From Allochromatium palmeri (GTDB taxonomy: Bacteria; Pseudomonadota; Gammaproteobacteria; Chromatiales; Chromatiaceae): 64,000 nt of DNA. The position numbers were made by a program, and so were the translations under genes. The notes beneath the pieces are model-generated. The model worked only from the letters and a program-made list of their open reading frames with translations. It searched no databases and had not been told where the DNA came from. Every line of letters begins with the position of its first letter. The stretch's first letter is position 1. Positions 8,784-18,767 of the stretch are shown piece by piece. The DNA lies in the NCBI RefSeq assembly GCF_009720725.1, contig NZ_WNKT01000006.1, forward strand, positions 78,749-142,748. The letters run 5' to 3'.

Positions 8784-9527
8784 CAGATAGATGTCGAGCA
8801 GCCAGCCCTTCTCCTCGCGGACGCGGGCCTTGGTGCTCAACAGCTCATCGAGCACCGTATCGACCGGCCCGGACACCAGCACCTCGTCCGGACACCCCAG
8901 ATAGCCGCCCCAGTAAACGTCCATATCCTGCCCGGCGAAGCGCTGGAAGGAGGCGTTGTAGTCGAGCATGACGACTGCGTTGTGGATCTCGGCTGGATCG
9001 CAGTGCTCAACATGACGTCCGGTGGTGATCGTGATGTTCTCGCCGATGCGGTTCAGTGGGATCTTATGCTTGGCGGTCAGCACCTGCACTGAGGTGATGC
9101 CGGGGATGATCTCGAACTCGAGCGCGCCATCGGATGACTCAACCAGCTCGGCGATCATGGTGACGGTCTGATCGTAGAGCGACGGATCGCCCCAGAGGAG
9201 CAGGGCGCCGCACTGGCCGTCCTCCAGCTCGGTCTCGATCAGACGCGCGAAGAGTTCGCGCTTGGTCGCGTGCCAGGCGCGCACCGTCTCCTGATAGCCG
9301 TCCGGAAGCGTGCGCCGCTCGGGACTGGTCGCGGTGACGACCCGATAATTCGAATCGCCCAGATAGCGTTCCAGAATATCGTGGCGCATCCGCAGCAGCT
9401 CGTCCTTGCCGCGTCCCTCCTTCTCCAGCATGAAGAAGACATCGACCTGTTTCAGGGTCTCGATGGCCTGGATCGTGAGGTATTCGGGGCCACCCGGGCC
9501 CATGCCGATCAAATACAAGCGTTTCAT
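8757..9527 (-). CDS. cobF: Precorrin-6A synthase (deacetylating) CobF
   Basis: A 256-residue SAM-dependent tetrapyrrole methylase. CobF methylates C-1 of precorrin-5 with loss of the acetyl group in the oxygen-dependent cobalamin route. Family marks are MKRLYLIGMGPGGPEYLT at the N-terminus, LLLWGDPSLYD in the middle and IIPGITSVQVL. The ATG at 9527 begins exactly at that motif. It is divergent from bchE, whose product uses B12, and cobQ lies just beyond. An oxygen-pathway enzyme in an organism with oxygen-independent BchE is worth noting; some bacteria carry solitary CobF-like methylases. Confidence 0.9.
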   Translation of the reverse strand: MKRLYLIGMGPGGPEYLTIQAIETLKQVDVFFMLEKEGRGKDELLRMRHDILERYLGDSNYRVVTATSPERRTLPDGYQETVRAWHATKRELFARLIETELEDGQCGALLLWGDPSLYDQTVTMIAELVESSDGALEFEIIPGITSVQVLTAKHKIPLNRIGENITITTGRHVEHCDPAEIHNAVVMLDYNASFQRFAGQDMDVYWGGYLGCPDEVLVSGPVDTVLDELLSTKARVREEKGWLLDIYLLRRREPDA

Positions 9528-9844
9528 TCTTTGCCAAATTGAGATGAGCACCCGGTCAGCGTCGCGGCGGGTGCATGGAGTGGGTTAATCGGAGAATCAT
9601 CGCGGTCGCGTGTTTCGTCAGTTCGGGCCACGTCCAGCATGGCGATTCGGGCGCGTCATTGGTACCATTGCCCGCTTGAGTCCAATTCGGTATCGCTGCC
9701 GGAGCGATGGCATCGAAGACCCTCCTCGATCCAGGGTTGCCTGACCAGGCGCGACCGACGCATTCTCCTTATTCTGTGGCCGAGCCGCCGCCGTCCTTAG
9801 AGGCGTCCGTGACCGACCCTTCATGAGACAACCCGGAGCTGACG
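9528..9844. other. Divergent intergenic region between cobF and bchE
   Basis: A 317-base non-coding stretch that must hold the promoters of cobF (leftward) and bchE (rightward). I looked for TGT-N12-ACA (PpsR/CrtJ) and TTGAT-N4-ATCAA (FNR) sites and found no convincing example. A CGGAG ribosome site precedes the bchE start. No RNA gene or cobalamin riboswitch box was recognised. Confidence 0.5.
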
Positions 9845-11491
9845 ATGCGAATCCTTTTCATCCACCCAAACTATAGCGCCGGTGCCGCCGATATCGCGGG
9901 TAACTGGTCGCCGGCCTGGGTCGCCTATATCGCGGGCTATCTGAAGGCAGGTGGCTATCAAGATTACCATTTCATCGATGGTCTGGTGGACAAGCTCGAC
10001 GACGACCAGATGCGCGCCGCCATCCGCGCGTCCAAGCCCGACATCATCGCCACCACCGCGATGACGCCGATGATCTATGCCGCTCAGCGCGTGCTGCAGA
10101 TCGCTAAGGAAGAGCATCCGAACGCCGTCACCGTGCTCGGCGGCATCCACGGCACCTTCATGTTCCAGCAGGTACTGGGCGAGGCGCCCTGGATCGATGC
10201 CATCGTGCGTGGCGAGGGCGAGGCCGTCACCCTGAATCTGGTGCGCTGCATCGACGAGGGCCGCTGGCTGACCGATCGCGAGAAAGTCAACGGCATCGCC
10301 TATCTCGACGAGAACAACCAGGTCATCGCCACGCCGGCCGAGCCGTCGATCAAGGACGTCGATTCGATCTGGCCGGACTGGGGCATCCTGGAGTGGAAGA
10401 AGTACATCTACATCCCGCTCGGCGTGCCGGTCGCGACCCCCAACATGGCGCGCGGCTGTCCCTTCACCTGTAGCTTCTGCTCGCAGTGGAAATTCTGGCG
10501 CGACTATCGCGTGCGCGATCCCAAGCGTATGGTCGACGAGATCGAGGAATTGGTGAAGGTCCACGGCGTGGGCTTCTTCATCCTCGCCGACGAAGAGCCG
10601 CAGATCAACAAGAACAAGTTCGTCGAGTTCTGTCAGGAGCTCATCGACCGCGATCTGGGCATCCACTGGGGCATCAACACCCGCGTCACCGACGTCATGC
10701 GCGATGAGGAGCTGCTGCCCTTCTACCGCAAGGCCGGTCTGGTGCACATCTCGCTCGGTACCGAGGCGGCGGCTCAGCTCAATCTGGATCGCTTCGTCAA
10801 GGAGACCACGATCGAGCAGAACAAGCGCGCCATCCAGCTCCTGCAGCAGAACGGCATCGTCACCGAGGCGCAGTTCATCGTCGGTCTGGAGAACGAGACC
10901 CGCGAGACCCTGGAAGAGACCTATCAGATGGTCATGGACTGGGGCGCGGACATGGCCAACTGGTCGATGTACACTCCCTGGCCGTTCTCGGACATGTTCG
11001 CCGAGATGGGCGACAAGGTCGAGGTGTTCGATTATTCGAAATACAACTTCGTCTCGCCGATCATGAAGCCCGACAACATCGACCGCGCCGAGCTGCTCGA
11101 CGGCGTCATGGCCAACTACCGACGCTTCTACATGCGGCGCATGTTCTTCCAGTATCCCTGGGTGCGCGATCCCTTCCGTCGCAAGTATCTGATCGGCTGT
11201 ATCAAGGCGTTCCTCAAGAGCGCCATGGAGCGTCGCTTCTATCAGCTCGGCAAGCAGAACTACTGGGGTCCGCTGTTCAAGAAGTTCATCAAGTTCGACT
11301 ACGACAAGAGCCGCTCGAAGATCGTCGAGCCGGATCACAACGCCTGGAAGAAGGCACCGCCGGCCAAGCGTCCGGCGGTCATCAGCGCGGTCGGCGCCGC
11401 GCCTCAGGCGTGCGGCGGCGGTGCCAAGGCCTGCGGTGGCGGCACCGAGCAGATGACCGAGGAGCAGATCAAGCAGTACGAGAACGCTTGA
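9845..11491 (+). CDS. bchE: Anaerobic magnesium-protoporphyrin IX monomethyl ester cyclase BchE
   Basis: Forms the isocyclic E ring of bacteriochlorophyll without oxygen, using radical SAM chemistry and a cobalamin cofactor; the carbonyl oxygen comes from water. The 548-residue protein has an N-terminal B12-binding-type domain ([30 protein letters not shown]) followed by the [10 protein letters not shown] core with the cluster motif C205-x3-C209-x2-C212 ([14 protein letters not shown]). The C-terminus carries two CGGG repeats (about residues 523-533), an unusual tail. cobF and cobQ flank it. A strong palindromic terminator follows at 11546. Its presence is the main reason to call the organism phototrophic. 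Confidence 0.96.
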   Translation: MRILFIHPNYSAGAADIAGNWSPAWVAYIAGYLKAGGYQDYHFIDGLVDKLDDDQMRAAIRASKPDIIATTAMTPMIYAAQRVLQIAKEEHPNAVTVLGGIHGTFMFQQVLGEAPWIDAIVRGEGEAVTLNLVRCIDEGRWLTDREKVNGIAYLDENNQVIATPAEPSIKDVDSIWPDWGILEWKKYIYIPLGVPVATPNMARGCPFTCSFCSQWKFWRDYRVRDPKRMVDEIEELVKVHGVGFFILADEEPQINKNKFVEFCQELIDRDLGIHWGINTRVTDVMRDEELLPFYRKAGLVHISLGTEAAAQLNLDRFVKETTIEQNKRAIQLLQQNGIVTEAQFIVGLENETRETLEETYQMVMDWGADMANWSMYTPWPFSDMFAEMGDKVEVFDYSKYNFVSPIMKPDNIDRAELLDGVMANYRRFYMRRMFFQYPWVRDPFRRKYLIGCIKAFLKSAMERRFYQLGKQNYWGPLFKKFIKFDYDKSRSKIVEPDHNAWKKAPPAKRPAVISAVGAAPQACGGGAKACGGGTEQMTEEQIKQYENA

Positions 11492-11510
11492 TCCCCGTTT
11501 TGAGCCGTCT

Positions 11511-11535
11511 GTAGGGTGCGCATGGCGTACCCTAC
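11511..11535. repeat. Short extragenic palindrome (REP-like)
   Basis: Eleven-base arms GTAGGGTGCGC and GCGTACCCTAC, separated by ATG, pair at ten of eleven positions. Similar GTAGGGTGCGC palindromes are scattered in intergenic regions of many beta- and gammaproteobacteria. It sits just before the bchE terminator hairpin. I saw no second copy in this window. Confidence 0.5.
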
Positions 11536-11545
11536 GCCATGATCC

Positions 11546-11584
11546 GGCCCGCATTCGTTCGCTAGCGAATGCGGGCCTTGTCAT
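11546..11584 (+). terminator. bchE: Strong hairpin terminator after bchE
   Basis: A perfect 12-base-pair stem (GGCCCGCATTCG pairing with CGAATGCGGGCC) with an 8-base loop, followed by a T-rich run (TTGTCATTTT). It lies 54 bases past the bchE stop and 16 bases before cobQ. bchE is therefore probably terminated before cobQ, or cobQ receives only read-through. Confidence 0.75.
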
Positions 11585-11599
11585 TTTGAGAGAAACCGC

Positions 11600-13168
11600 A
11601 TGACCGATTCTGCCCCCACCATCCGCCTCGAACTGCCGCCACTGCAAGAGCACGGCCCACGCCGGGCGCGAACCCTCATGATCCAGGGCACTGCCTCAGA
11701 CGTCGGCAAGAGCCTGCTGGTCGCCGGACTCTGCCGCGCCTATACGCGCCGCGGGCTGGTGGTGCGCCCGTTCAAGGCGCAGAACATGAGCAACAACGCG
11801 GCCGTCACCCACGACACCGACGCTCAGCCCGGACCCGATGGCGAGCCGCCGCGCGGCGAGATTGGACGTGCTCAGGCACTCCAGGCGCGCGCCTGCGGCG
11901 TGCCGCCCTCGATCCACATGAATCCCGTACTTCTGAAACCCCAGACCAACATCGGCTCGCAGGTAGTGCTGCGCGGACGCGCGCTCGGTAACTGTCCAGC
12001 GCGGATCTATCACGAAATGCGCCAGGGACTGATGCCGGCGGTGCTCGACTCCTTCGAGCGGCTGTGCGCCGAGGCCGATCTGGTGATCGTTGAGGGCGCG
12101 GGCAGTGGCGCTGAGGTCTATCTGCGTCGTAGCGACATCACCAATATGCACTTCGCCGAGCGTGCCGGGGTACCTGTGGTGGTGGTCGGCGATCTGGACA
12201 AGGGCGGCACCATGGCCTCGCTGGTCGGCACCTGGCGGCTGCTCGATCAGGCCGACCGCGACCGGGTCGTCGGCTATCTGGTCAACAAGTTCCGGGGCGA
12301 CTTCTCGCTGTTCGAGCCGGCGTGCGAGACCATCACCGAGATCACCGGCTGGCCGTTCCGGGGCATGGTGCGCTGGTTCGAGGGCGCTTCGCGTCTGCCG
12401 GCCGAGGACTCGCTGGCGCTCGAACGCCCGGCCGAGACCACGGGCGGCACGCTCAACGTCGTCATCCCGCGTCTGTCGCGCGTGGCCAATTTCGACGACA
12501 TGGACCCGCTGGCCGCTGAACCTGCCGTCAATCTGCGCTGGATCGAGCCGGGTCGGCCAATTCCGGCCGAGACCGATGTCGTCATCCTGCCCGGCTCCAA
12601 AGCTACACGCGCCGATCTGGACGTGCTGCGCCGCGAGGGCTGGGACATCGATATCCTGGCCCATGTCCGGCGTGGCGGACGGGTCGTGGGTCTGTGCGCC
12701 GGCTACCAGATGCTCGGGCGCGTGGTGCGCGATCCGCTCGGCATCGAGGGCGAACCAGGCGAGACGCCCGGACTGGGTCTGCTCGACATCGAGACCGAGA
12801 TCGGCGCCGACAAGCGTCTGATCGAGATCGACGGGCAGGAGCAACGCAGCGGCTGCCGTCTCACCGGCTATGAGATGCACATGGGCCGCACCACCGGAGC
12901 TGGATTGGAGCGCCCCTGGCTGCGGCTGGAGGATGGAAATGGTGACGTGCGTCCCGAGGGGGCGATCAGCGCCGACGGGCGGGTCATGGGCGGCTATCTG
13001 CACGGCCTCTTCGGTGCCGATGCGTTCCGCGCTCACTGGCTCGAACAGGTCGGCGCCCAGGCGGCACACCTCGACTTCGAGGCACGCATCGAGGCGGCGC
13101 TCGACGAGCTCGCCGATCATATCGAAGCCTGTCTGGATCTGGATGCGCTGCTGGCGTTGGCACGATAA
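11600..13168 (+). CDS. cobQ: Cobyric acid synthase CobQ
   Basis: Amidates four side chains of adenosylcobyrinic acid a,c-diamide using glutamine and ATP. The 522-residue protein has the N-terminal dethiobiotin-synthetase-like ATPase ([20 protein letters not shown], then [12 protein letters not shown]) and a C-terminal class I glutamine amidotransferase with the nucleophilic Cys in [12 protein letters not shown] and the His in [15 protein letters not shown] lies upstream of the ATG. It is adjacent to bchE, whose product requires cobalamin, supporting a functional grouping. Confidence 0.96.
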   Translation: MTDSAPTIRLELPPLQEHGPRRARTLMIQGTASDVGKSLLVAGLCRAYTRRGLVVRPFKAQNMSNNAAVTHDTDAQPGPDGEPPRGEIGRAQALQARACGVPPSIHMNPVLLKPQTNIGSQVVLRGRALGNCPARIYHEMRQGLMPAVLDSFERLCAEADLVIVEGAGSGAEVYLRRSDITNMHFAERAGVPVVVVGDLDKGGTMASLVGTWRLLDQADRDRVVGYLVNKFRGDFSLFEPACETITEITGWPFRGMVRWFEGASRLPAEDSLALERPAETTGGTLNVVIPRLSRVANFDDMDPLAAEPAVNLRWIEPGRPIPAETDVVILPGSKATRADLDVLRREGWDIDILAHVRRGGRVVGLCAGYQMLGRVVRDPLGIEGEPGETPGLGLLDIETEIGADKRLIEIDGQEQRSGCRLTGYEMHMGRTTGAGLERPWLRLEDGNGDVRPEGAISADGRVMGGYLHGLFGADAFRAHWLEQVGAQAAHLDFEARIEAALDELADHIEACLDLDALLALAR

Positions 13169-13173
13169 AGGAG

Positions 13174-13461
13174 TTGGTTTTGGGCGAACGCCCAGCGCCC
13201 TATTTTTTGTGGCGGCCCTGCCTGCCGGATGCCAAGGACGATATGGTTCTGGAGCTGGCTGTGGCCGCGCAAGTGCCGCGTATCCTGAGCTTCGATGGCG
13301 TATCCGTCGATCAGTTCGTCATGAGTGCGGTCACTGAAAAGATTTCTGCGCTGACAGCCGAAACCTATCTCCGTACTCATGCCGCTCGCGCCGATCCTGA
13401 AGCGTTTCGGGCCATTCTGGATAAGGTACCGCCGCGCGCGCCGGTTGTCGGCGATGAATAA
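13174..13461 (+). pseudogene. Chimeric remnant of a PIN-toxin / ribbon-helix-helix-type antitoxin locus
   Basis: An open 95-codon frame whose two halves recall different proteins. Codons from about 13201 (YFLWRPCLPDAKDDMVLELA) match the C-terminal part of PIN-family toxins of the LWRP...DDxxLE type. After LSFDG the frame continues as VSVDQFVMSAVTEKISALTA and a helical tail ending in ILDKVPPRAP, typical of the C-terminal half of small toxin-antitoxin antitoxins. The PIN N-terminus with its first catalytic acids and the antitoxin N-terminus are missing. The only upstream start is a TTG at 13174, beside a small hairpin. I read it as a deletion product; an expressed fusion is less likely. It sits between cobQ and the sensor cyclase. 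Confidence 0.6.
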
Positions 13462-13466
13462 AGCTT

Positions 13467-15788
13467 ATGATGGCAAAGATCCTGTCCCTGTTGCTGCTGC
13501 TCATGATCGGCGCTCCGGCCCTGGCGGGCGAGGCGGTGCGGATTCAGCTCAAGTGGTACCACCAATTCCAGTTCGCCGGTTACTACGCGGCGCTGGAAAA
13601 GGGCTTCTTTGCCGAGGAAGGACTCGATGTCGAGCTGCTGGAGCGCGACCCGTCCAAGAACAACATCCTGCAAGTCTATGAGGGCGAGGCCGAGTACGGC
13701 GTCGCCGACTCGGTCCTCCTGCTCTATCAAACCTCGGGACTGGGACTGCGCATCGTCGCGCCCATCTTTCAGCAGTCGCCCAGTGTCCTCATGACACTGG
13801 CCTCGTCCGGCATCGAAACGCCCCAGGATCTGGTCGGGCGACGCATCCGTCTCTACGATAACGAGACCGATGGCTTTCCGCTGCTGGCCTTCCTCGCCGA
13901 GCAGGGCGTGCTCGAGCGCGGCTTCACCCGCCAGGCCTTCAACCCGGACTTCGAGTTACTGATTCGCGGCGACAGCGATGCCATGCATGGCTATGCCGGC
14001 AACGAGCCCTATCGCCTGCGCGAACTCGGGCACGAGGTGCGACTCTTCCACCCGGCCCATTACGGCATCGATCTCTATGGCGACATGCTCTTCACCACCG
14101 AGCGCGAAGCCGAGCAACACCCAGAACGCATCGCCGCCATGCGCCGGGCGGTACTCAAGGGCTGGGAATACGCCCTTGATCACAAGGAAGAGATCGCCCG
14201 GCTGATCCTGGAGCAATACAGTCGGCGCAAGAGTTTCGCGGCGCTGATGTACGAGGCCCAGGCCACCGAACAGGCCGTGGCCCGCTTCAGCGTCCCGCTG
14301 GGCACGCTCGACCCCGGACGTCTGCGTTACATCCAGGCGCTCTATCAGCGTCATGGCCTCCTGGACAAGCAGTTGACGATCGAGACCCGAAGCTTCTTCC
14401 TCGACGAGGAGCAGGCCGGCATCCCGCTGACCGAGGACGAGCAGGCCTTCCTGCGGGCACATCCGGTCATCCGGGTCGGCATCGATCCTGACTGGTATCC
14501 GCTGGAGTTCGTCGATGAAAACGGCCGCTTCGGCGGCATCTCGGCCGATTATCTGGCGCTACTGGAAGCGCGGCTGGGGATCCGGTTCGAGCCGGTCACC
14601 GACCAGTCCTGGTCGCGCGCCATGGAACTGGTACGCACGCGTGAACTGGATATGCTCTCCATGGCGGCTCAAACGCCTGAGCGCTCAGCCTATGCGCTGT
14701 TCACCGAGCCCTATATCCACTCGCCTATGGTCATCGTCACGAACGATCAGGTGGACTATATCGGCGATCCGGCGCGACTGCTCGGACACGAGGTCGCCGT
14801 CGTCCAGGGTTATGCCCCGCAGGAATGGCTGAAGACGCATCAACCCAGGCTTCGATTGCGCCCGGTCGACAGCACGCGGCAGGGTCTGGAGCAGGTCGCC
14901 ACCGGCGAGATCTTCGCCCTCGTCGACAATCTGGCGGCGGTGAGTTTTCTGATCAAGCAACAGGGGTTTTCAAACCTCAAGATCTCCGGCCAGCTCCCGC
15001 TCGCCTTCGATCTGGCCATGGCCGCGCGCAGTGATTGGCCGTTGCTGCGCTCGATCCTGCAGAAGGGGCTGGACGCCATCAGTCAGGACGAGAAGCACGC
15101 GATCTATGACAAATGGATTCGGCTGCAATACGAAACCCGGCTCGATCTCAAACGGATCGCGCCCTATTTCCTGGTCCTGCTCGGCATCCTCCTGGTCGTC
15201 ACCTTCGACGCGCTACGCTTTCGGCGGCTGCATCTGCGCCTGAAGCTGTCCAACCAACAGCTCAAAGCGGCCGAGGAACAGCTCATCAACCAGAACCGCG
15301 AGCTGAAGCGTCTCTCCATCACCGACACGCTGACCGGCGCCTGCAACCGGCTCAAGCTCGACGCCGTGCTCGGCGAACTCCAGGCCAGGGCGCAACGCTA
15401 CGGCGGAGGCGTCTCGATCATTCTGTTCGATCTGGATCACTTCAAACAGGTCAACGACCGTCATGGTCATCCGGTTGGCGACGAGGTTCTGCGCCGCTTC
15501 GCTGATCTGGTGCGCCGGACCATTCGCGAGACCGATGTCTTCGGCCGCTGGGGCGGGGAGGAATTCATGTTGGCCTGCCCCGAGACCGGCCTCGCGGAGG
15601 CCGTCCAGCTCGCCGAGCGGATCAGACAGGCCTTCGCGACGCTGGAGCTGCCCAGCGGCCGCCAGACCCTGAGCGCGGGTGTCGCCGAATGGCGCACCGG
15701 ACAGTCGGTCGAGACCTGGATCGACCTCTGCGACCAGCGGCTCTATCAGGCCAAGTCGCAGGGACGCAATCGGGTCATCGGCGTCTAA
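13467..15788 (+). CDS. Periplasmic double-sensor diguanylate cyclase (NMT1 + SBP_bac_3 + GGDEF)
   Basis: A 773-residue membrane protein predicted to make cyclic di-GMP. A signal peptide ([19 protein letters not shown]) is followed by an NMT1/THI5-like binding domain (about 22-300; [21 protein letters not shown]) and a second periplasmic binding domain of the amino-acid type (about 325-555; [20 protein letters not shown]). One transmembrane helix near 570-590 leads through a short coiled coil to a GGDEF domain with an intact [15 protein letters not shown] active site. The start could be either of two adjacent ATGs. It converges on the receptor gene with a four-base overlap of the ends. Ligands are unknown; NMT1 domains often bind pyrimidine-like or sulfonate compounds. 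Confidence 0.92.
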   Translation: MMAKILSLLLLLMIGAPALAGEAVRIQLKWYHQFQFAGYYAALEKGFFAEEGLDVELLERDPSKNNILQVYEGEAEYGVADSVLLLYQTSGLGLRIVAPIFQQSPSVLMTLASSGIETPQDLVGRRIRLYDNETDGFPLLAFLAEQGVLERGFTRQAFNPDFELLIRGDSDAMHGYAGNEPYRLRELGHEVRLFHPAHYGIDLYGDMLFTTEREAEQHPERIAAMRRAVLKGWEYALDHKEEIARLILEQYSRRKSFAALMYEAQATEQAVARFSVPLGTLDPGRLRYIQALYQRHGLLDKQLTIETRSFFLDEEQAGIPLTEDEQAFLRAHPVIRVGIDPDWYPLEFVDENGRFGGISADYLALLEARLGIRFEPVTDQSWSRAMELVRTRELDMLSMAAQTPERSAYALFTEPYIHSPMVIVTNDQVDYIGDPARLLGHEVAVVQGYAPQEWLKTHQPRLRLRPVDSTRQGLEQVATGEIFALVDNLAAVSFLIKQQGFSNLKISGQLPLAFDLAMAARSDWPLLRSILQKGLDAISQDEKHAIYDKWIRLQYETRLDLKRIAPYFLVLLGILLVVTFDALRFRRLHLRLKLSNQQLKAAEEQLINQNRELKRLSITDTLTGACNRLKLDAVLGELQARAQRYGGGVSIILFDLDHFKQVNDRHGHPVGDEVLRRFADLVRRTIRETDVFGRWGGEEFMLACPETGLAEAVQLAERIRQAFATLELPSGRQTLSAGVAEWRTGQSVETWIDLCDQRLYQAKSQGRNRVIGV

Positions 15789-18427
15789 CGCGATTCCAGC
15801 CGGAACAGGGCTACGGCTCTGGCCAATGACCGCGCCTGTTCCTCCAGGCTCTCGGCGGCCGCCGCCGCCTCCTCGACCAGGGCCGCGTTCTGCTGCGTGA
15901 CCTCGTCCATCTGGGTCACGGCGCGCGAGATCTGTTCGATGCCGCTGCTCTGCTCGCGGCTGGCCACGGCAATTCCAGTCACCAGGGTCGTCACCTGCTG
16001 GAAGGAATCGACGATCTCGGTCATGGTCTGACCGGCCTGCTCGGCCAAATTCACCCCGCCGTCGACCTGATCGACCGAGCCGACGATCAGCGTCTTGATC
16101 TCGCGCGCGGCCTGGGCACTGCGTTGCGCCAGATTGCGCACCTCGGCGGCCACCACCGCGAAGCCGCGTCCCTGCTCACCGGCACGCGCCGCCTCAACGG
16201 CGGCGTTGAGCGCCAGGATATTGGTCTGGAAGGCGATAGAGTCGATCACGCCGATGATGTCGGCGATCTGGCGGCTCGAATCCTGAATGCCGCCCATGGT
16301 GTCGACCACGCGCCGGACGATCTCGCCACCGCGCGCCGCGACCTGATTGGAACTCTGAGCGAGCTGATTGGCTTCCTGGGCGTGATGTGCGTTCTGCTTG
16401 ACCGTGGCGCTCAACTGCTCCATGGCGCTGGCGGTTTCTTCCAGGGTGCCGGCCTGGGTCTCGGTGCGGGCCGAGAGATCGCTGTTGCCGGAGGCGATCT
16501 CGGCGGCGGCCGTATTGATGGCGTCGGTCGAGTCTTTGATGCCTTCGACGACCTCGCGCAGACGCTCGACTGTCAGGTTGGTGTCGTCTTTGAGCTGACC
16601 AAAGGTGCCGGCATAGTCCGCTTCGATGCGCCGGCTCAGATCGCCCTGAGCGATGGCTCCAAGCACCTGGGCCACATCGGCGAGTCCGGCGGAGAGGATA
16701 TCGACCAGGCGGTTGAGTCCGTCGGACAGATCATGGAAGAACCCGGTCTTGCCCTCCAGCGTCAGGCGGCGCGAGAAGTCGCCCTGGACGGCGGCTTCGA
16801 GCAAGGACGCCAGTTCGGCCTCAGTCTCGACCTCGCTGGTGCGGTCGGTCCACTCGACCACAGTGCCCAGACGTTCGCCTTGGGCGTCGATGACCGGATT
16901 GAGGATCAGCCGGAAGGTGCGTCCGCCGATACGGATCTGGGCGAAGTGATTGTTCTGGAGGGTCGCCAGCATCGACTGCTGACGCTCCGGATGACGGTGG
17001 AAGACGTTCAGGTGGCTGCCGAGCAGGCTGTCCACCCGGAACTCGGGCAGGTCGCGACGCAGGTCGGATTCAGCCAGGCGCAGCATTTGAAGCAGCGCTT
17101 CGTTGCTGTAGATGATGATCCCGTCCGGGTCGGAGAGCATCATGTTGGTCGAGGACTTGTCGAGCGCGCTCTTGATGCGCAGGGCCTCGGCGGCGATCCG
17201 GGCATCGGCGCGGGTGCGCTCGTCGAGGTTCGTCTGCATCCGCGCCAGGGCGCTGAACAGGGCGCCGATCTCGTCGCGTCTCGTGGTGTCGATCCGGCTG
17301 TCGTAATGTCCCGCGCCGATGCGCTCGAAGATCTTCGTGGCCTCGCCGAGCGGTTGGCCGATCAGGCGTCGCGTGAGCCAGAAGAGGATGAGCGCCAGCA
17401 CCACCACTACGACCACGGCGGCACCGAGCGTCAGATTGCGCAGCAGAACGCTGTCGCGGCTCAGTTCGTCGTCATAGGAACCACCGCCGATCACCCAATC
17501 CCAGGCCGGAAAGTGGGTGTAGGCCACCACCTTCATGCGCGGCGCGGTCTCGCCCGCCTCGCGGTTGATCCAGGGATAGTGAATCACGCCTTCCTTGCGC
17601 TCCAGGATCTCGCGGATGAAGGATCGGCCGTCGGCGTCCTTGGCATCAAGGATGTTGGCGCCTTCCTGGGCCGGATGAATCACCAGCCGTCCGAAATCCG
17701 GGCCGGGGCGCGCATCCAGCGCATAGAAATAGCCGGTCTCGCCGATCTTGATCGCAAGGATCTCGCGCTTGAGATGGTCCAGCCCCTCAGTCATGTCGAG
17801 TCCGATGAAGAGCGCGCCGATGACTTCGCGGCGTGCGTTCAGCATGGGGCGGTAGACGGTCATGTAATCGCGCCCGAAGAGCGTGACACGTCCGATGAAT
17901 TCCTCGCCGGCGAGCAGACTCGGGAGCGCGGGATGGTCGCTGGCGAGCTGGGTGTCAAGTGCGCGCTCGCCTTGTTCGGTCCTGAGCGTAGTGGCGACAC
18001 GCACGAAATCATCATTCGTGCGCGTGAAGAGCGTGGCGACGGCGCTCGTGGCCGCGGTGAAACGGTCGAAATCCGACGTGTCGAGTGTGAAGCGGCGCTC
18101 ACTGTCGTTGAGCAACGGGGTGATCGGCTCGTCGACCTGCATCGGTTCCTCAGGGTTGAGTGTGAAACCCGAACCGAAGCGCGTGGCCAACTGCTCCATC
18201 AGACGCTGGGCCTCTTCGCGTAGCGTCGAATCATGGTTGGCGAGCATGGACCGCACCAGCTTACTCTGCTGTTCGAGCTGAGCAATGACCCTGAGCTCCA
18301 TGAGTGAGTGGTTGAACTGGGCCACACCGATGGCGAACAGACCCATGAGGATCGCAATCGCCGCCACGGAGGCAAGCGTCAGAACGGCGGCGACCGAGCG
18401 ACCGCTGGCAGGTTTCTGTACAGTCAT
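15785..18427 (-). CDS. Methyl-accepting chemotaxis protein with Cache, HAMP and PAS domains
   Basis: An 880-residue chemoreceptor. Order: transmembrane helix 1 (about 14-36), a large periplasmic Cache-type sensor (about 40-325; [33 protein letters not shown]), helix 2 (about 335-352), HAMP, a PAS domain (about 420-530; [19 protein letters not shown]), a second HAMP-like region, then the signalling domain with [20 protein letters not shown] and [19 protein letters not shown]. The start at 18427 puts the first hydrophobic helix right after a short basic segment; a longer frame adds unrelated residues. It sits tail to tail with a cyclase that has its own periplasmic sensors. Ligand unknown. Confidence 0.94.
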   Translation of the reverse strand: MTVQKPASGRSVAAVLTLASVAAIAILMGLFAIGVAQFNHSLMELRVIAQLEQQSKLVRSMLANHDSTLREEAQRLMEQLATRFGSGFTLNPEEPMQVDEPITPLLNDSERRFTLDTSDFDRFTAATSAVATLFTRTNDDFVRVATTLRTEQGERALDTQLASDHPALPSLLAGEEFIGRVTLFGRDYMTVYRPMLNARREVIGALFIGLDMTEGLDHLKREILAIKIGETGYFYALDARPGPDFGRLVIHPAQEGANILDAKDADGRSFIREILERKEGVIHYPWINREAGETAPRMKVVAYTHFPAWDWVIGGGSYDDELSRDSVLLRNLTLGAAVVVVVVLALILFWLTRRLIGQPLGEATKIFERIGAGHYDSRIDTTRRDEIGALFSALARMQTNLDERTRADARIAAEALRIKSALDKSSTNMMLSDPDGIIIYSNEALLQMLRLAESDLRRDLPEFRVDSLLGSHLNVFHRHPERQQSMLATLQNNHFAQIRIGGRTFRLILNPVIDAQGERLGTVVEWTDRTSEVETEAELASLLEAAVQGDFSRRLTLEGKTGFFHDLSDGLNRLVDILSAGLADVAQVLGAIAQGDLSRRIEADYAGTFGQLKDDTNLTVERLREVVEGIKDSTDAINTAAAEIASGNSDLSARTETQAGTLEETASAMEQLSATVKQNAHHAQEANQLAQSSNQVAARGGEIVRRVVDTMGGIQDSSRQIADIIGVIDSIAFQTNILALNAAVEAARAGEQGRGFAVVAAEVRNLAQRSAQAAREIKTLIVGSVDQVDGGVNLAEQAGQTMTEIVDSFQQVTTLVTGIAVASREQSSGIEQISRAVTQMDEVTQQNAALVEEAAAAAESLEEQARSLARAVALFRLESR

Positions 18428-18767
18428 TCCAGGGAAATCTCTATCCGAACCGAAGTGTATGAGTCTCGACACAACCTTGGCTTGCCAAGGCACACACCCG
18501 GGGCCAGACGAGACGATGCGCGCTGTCGCACAGGAAGGGAGGATGCCGCCAAGCGGTCTGATTCGAATGCGCGCTTGGGCATCACCTGAAGACGAGCAGG
18601 GGTATTTTGGCAGGATTTTGGGGTGTCAGGCCACAATTATCATTGCGACATGAAGAAAGCTGTGAACTCAAGCACAGTTGATCGGTGAGACAGGGCCTCT
18701 GGGGCTTGGTCGAGCGGGCGGACGGCGGACCCGGATGAGCCGGGTTCCGCGCCCGGATGTCAGCCGC
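18428..18767. other. Intergenic region between the receptor gene and clpA
   Basis: A 340-base stretch upstream of the receptor gene and downstream of clpA, both leftward. It should hold the receptor promoter and the clpA end. An imperfect hairpin at about 18728-18749 (GGACCCGG paired with CCGGGTTCC) has no T run on either side. I could not identify a flagellar sigma-28 promoter or any gene. Confidence 0.4.

Noticed and set aside
9528..9844. PpsR/CrtJ, FNR or cobalamin riboswitch upstream of bchE
   Set aside because: No TGT-N12-ACA or TTGAT-N4-ATCAA match of quality and no B12-box was found by eye.
9821..11653. A 610-codon open frame on the minus strand opposite bchE
   Set aside because: It is an antisense shadow of GC-rich coding DNA; it has no family resemblance and strongly biased composition, whereas bchE on the plus strand is certain.
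13181..13208. Small hairpin plus T run as a cobQ terminator
   Set aside because: The six-base stem (TGGGCG-AA-CGCCCA) is separated from the T run by GCGCCC, and the T run also encodes the Y-F-L-W of the PIN remnant, so it is ambiguous.
16124..18223. A 699-codon plus-strand open frame opposite the Cache/PAS receptor
   Set aside because: Shadow frame of the receptor gene, with no recognisable domain or ribosome site.
18728..18749. Hairpin downstream of clpA as a terminator
   Set aside because: Imperfect stem and no T run on the clpA strand.
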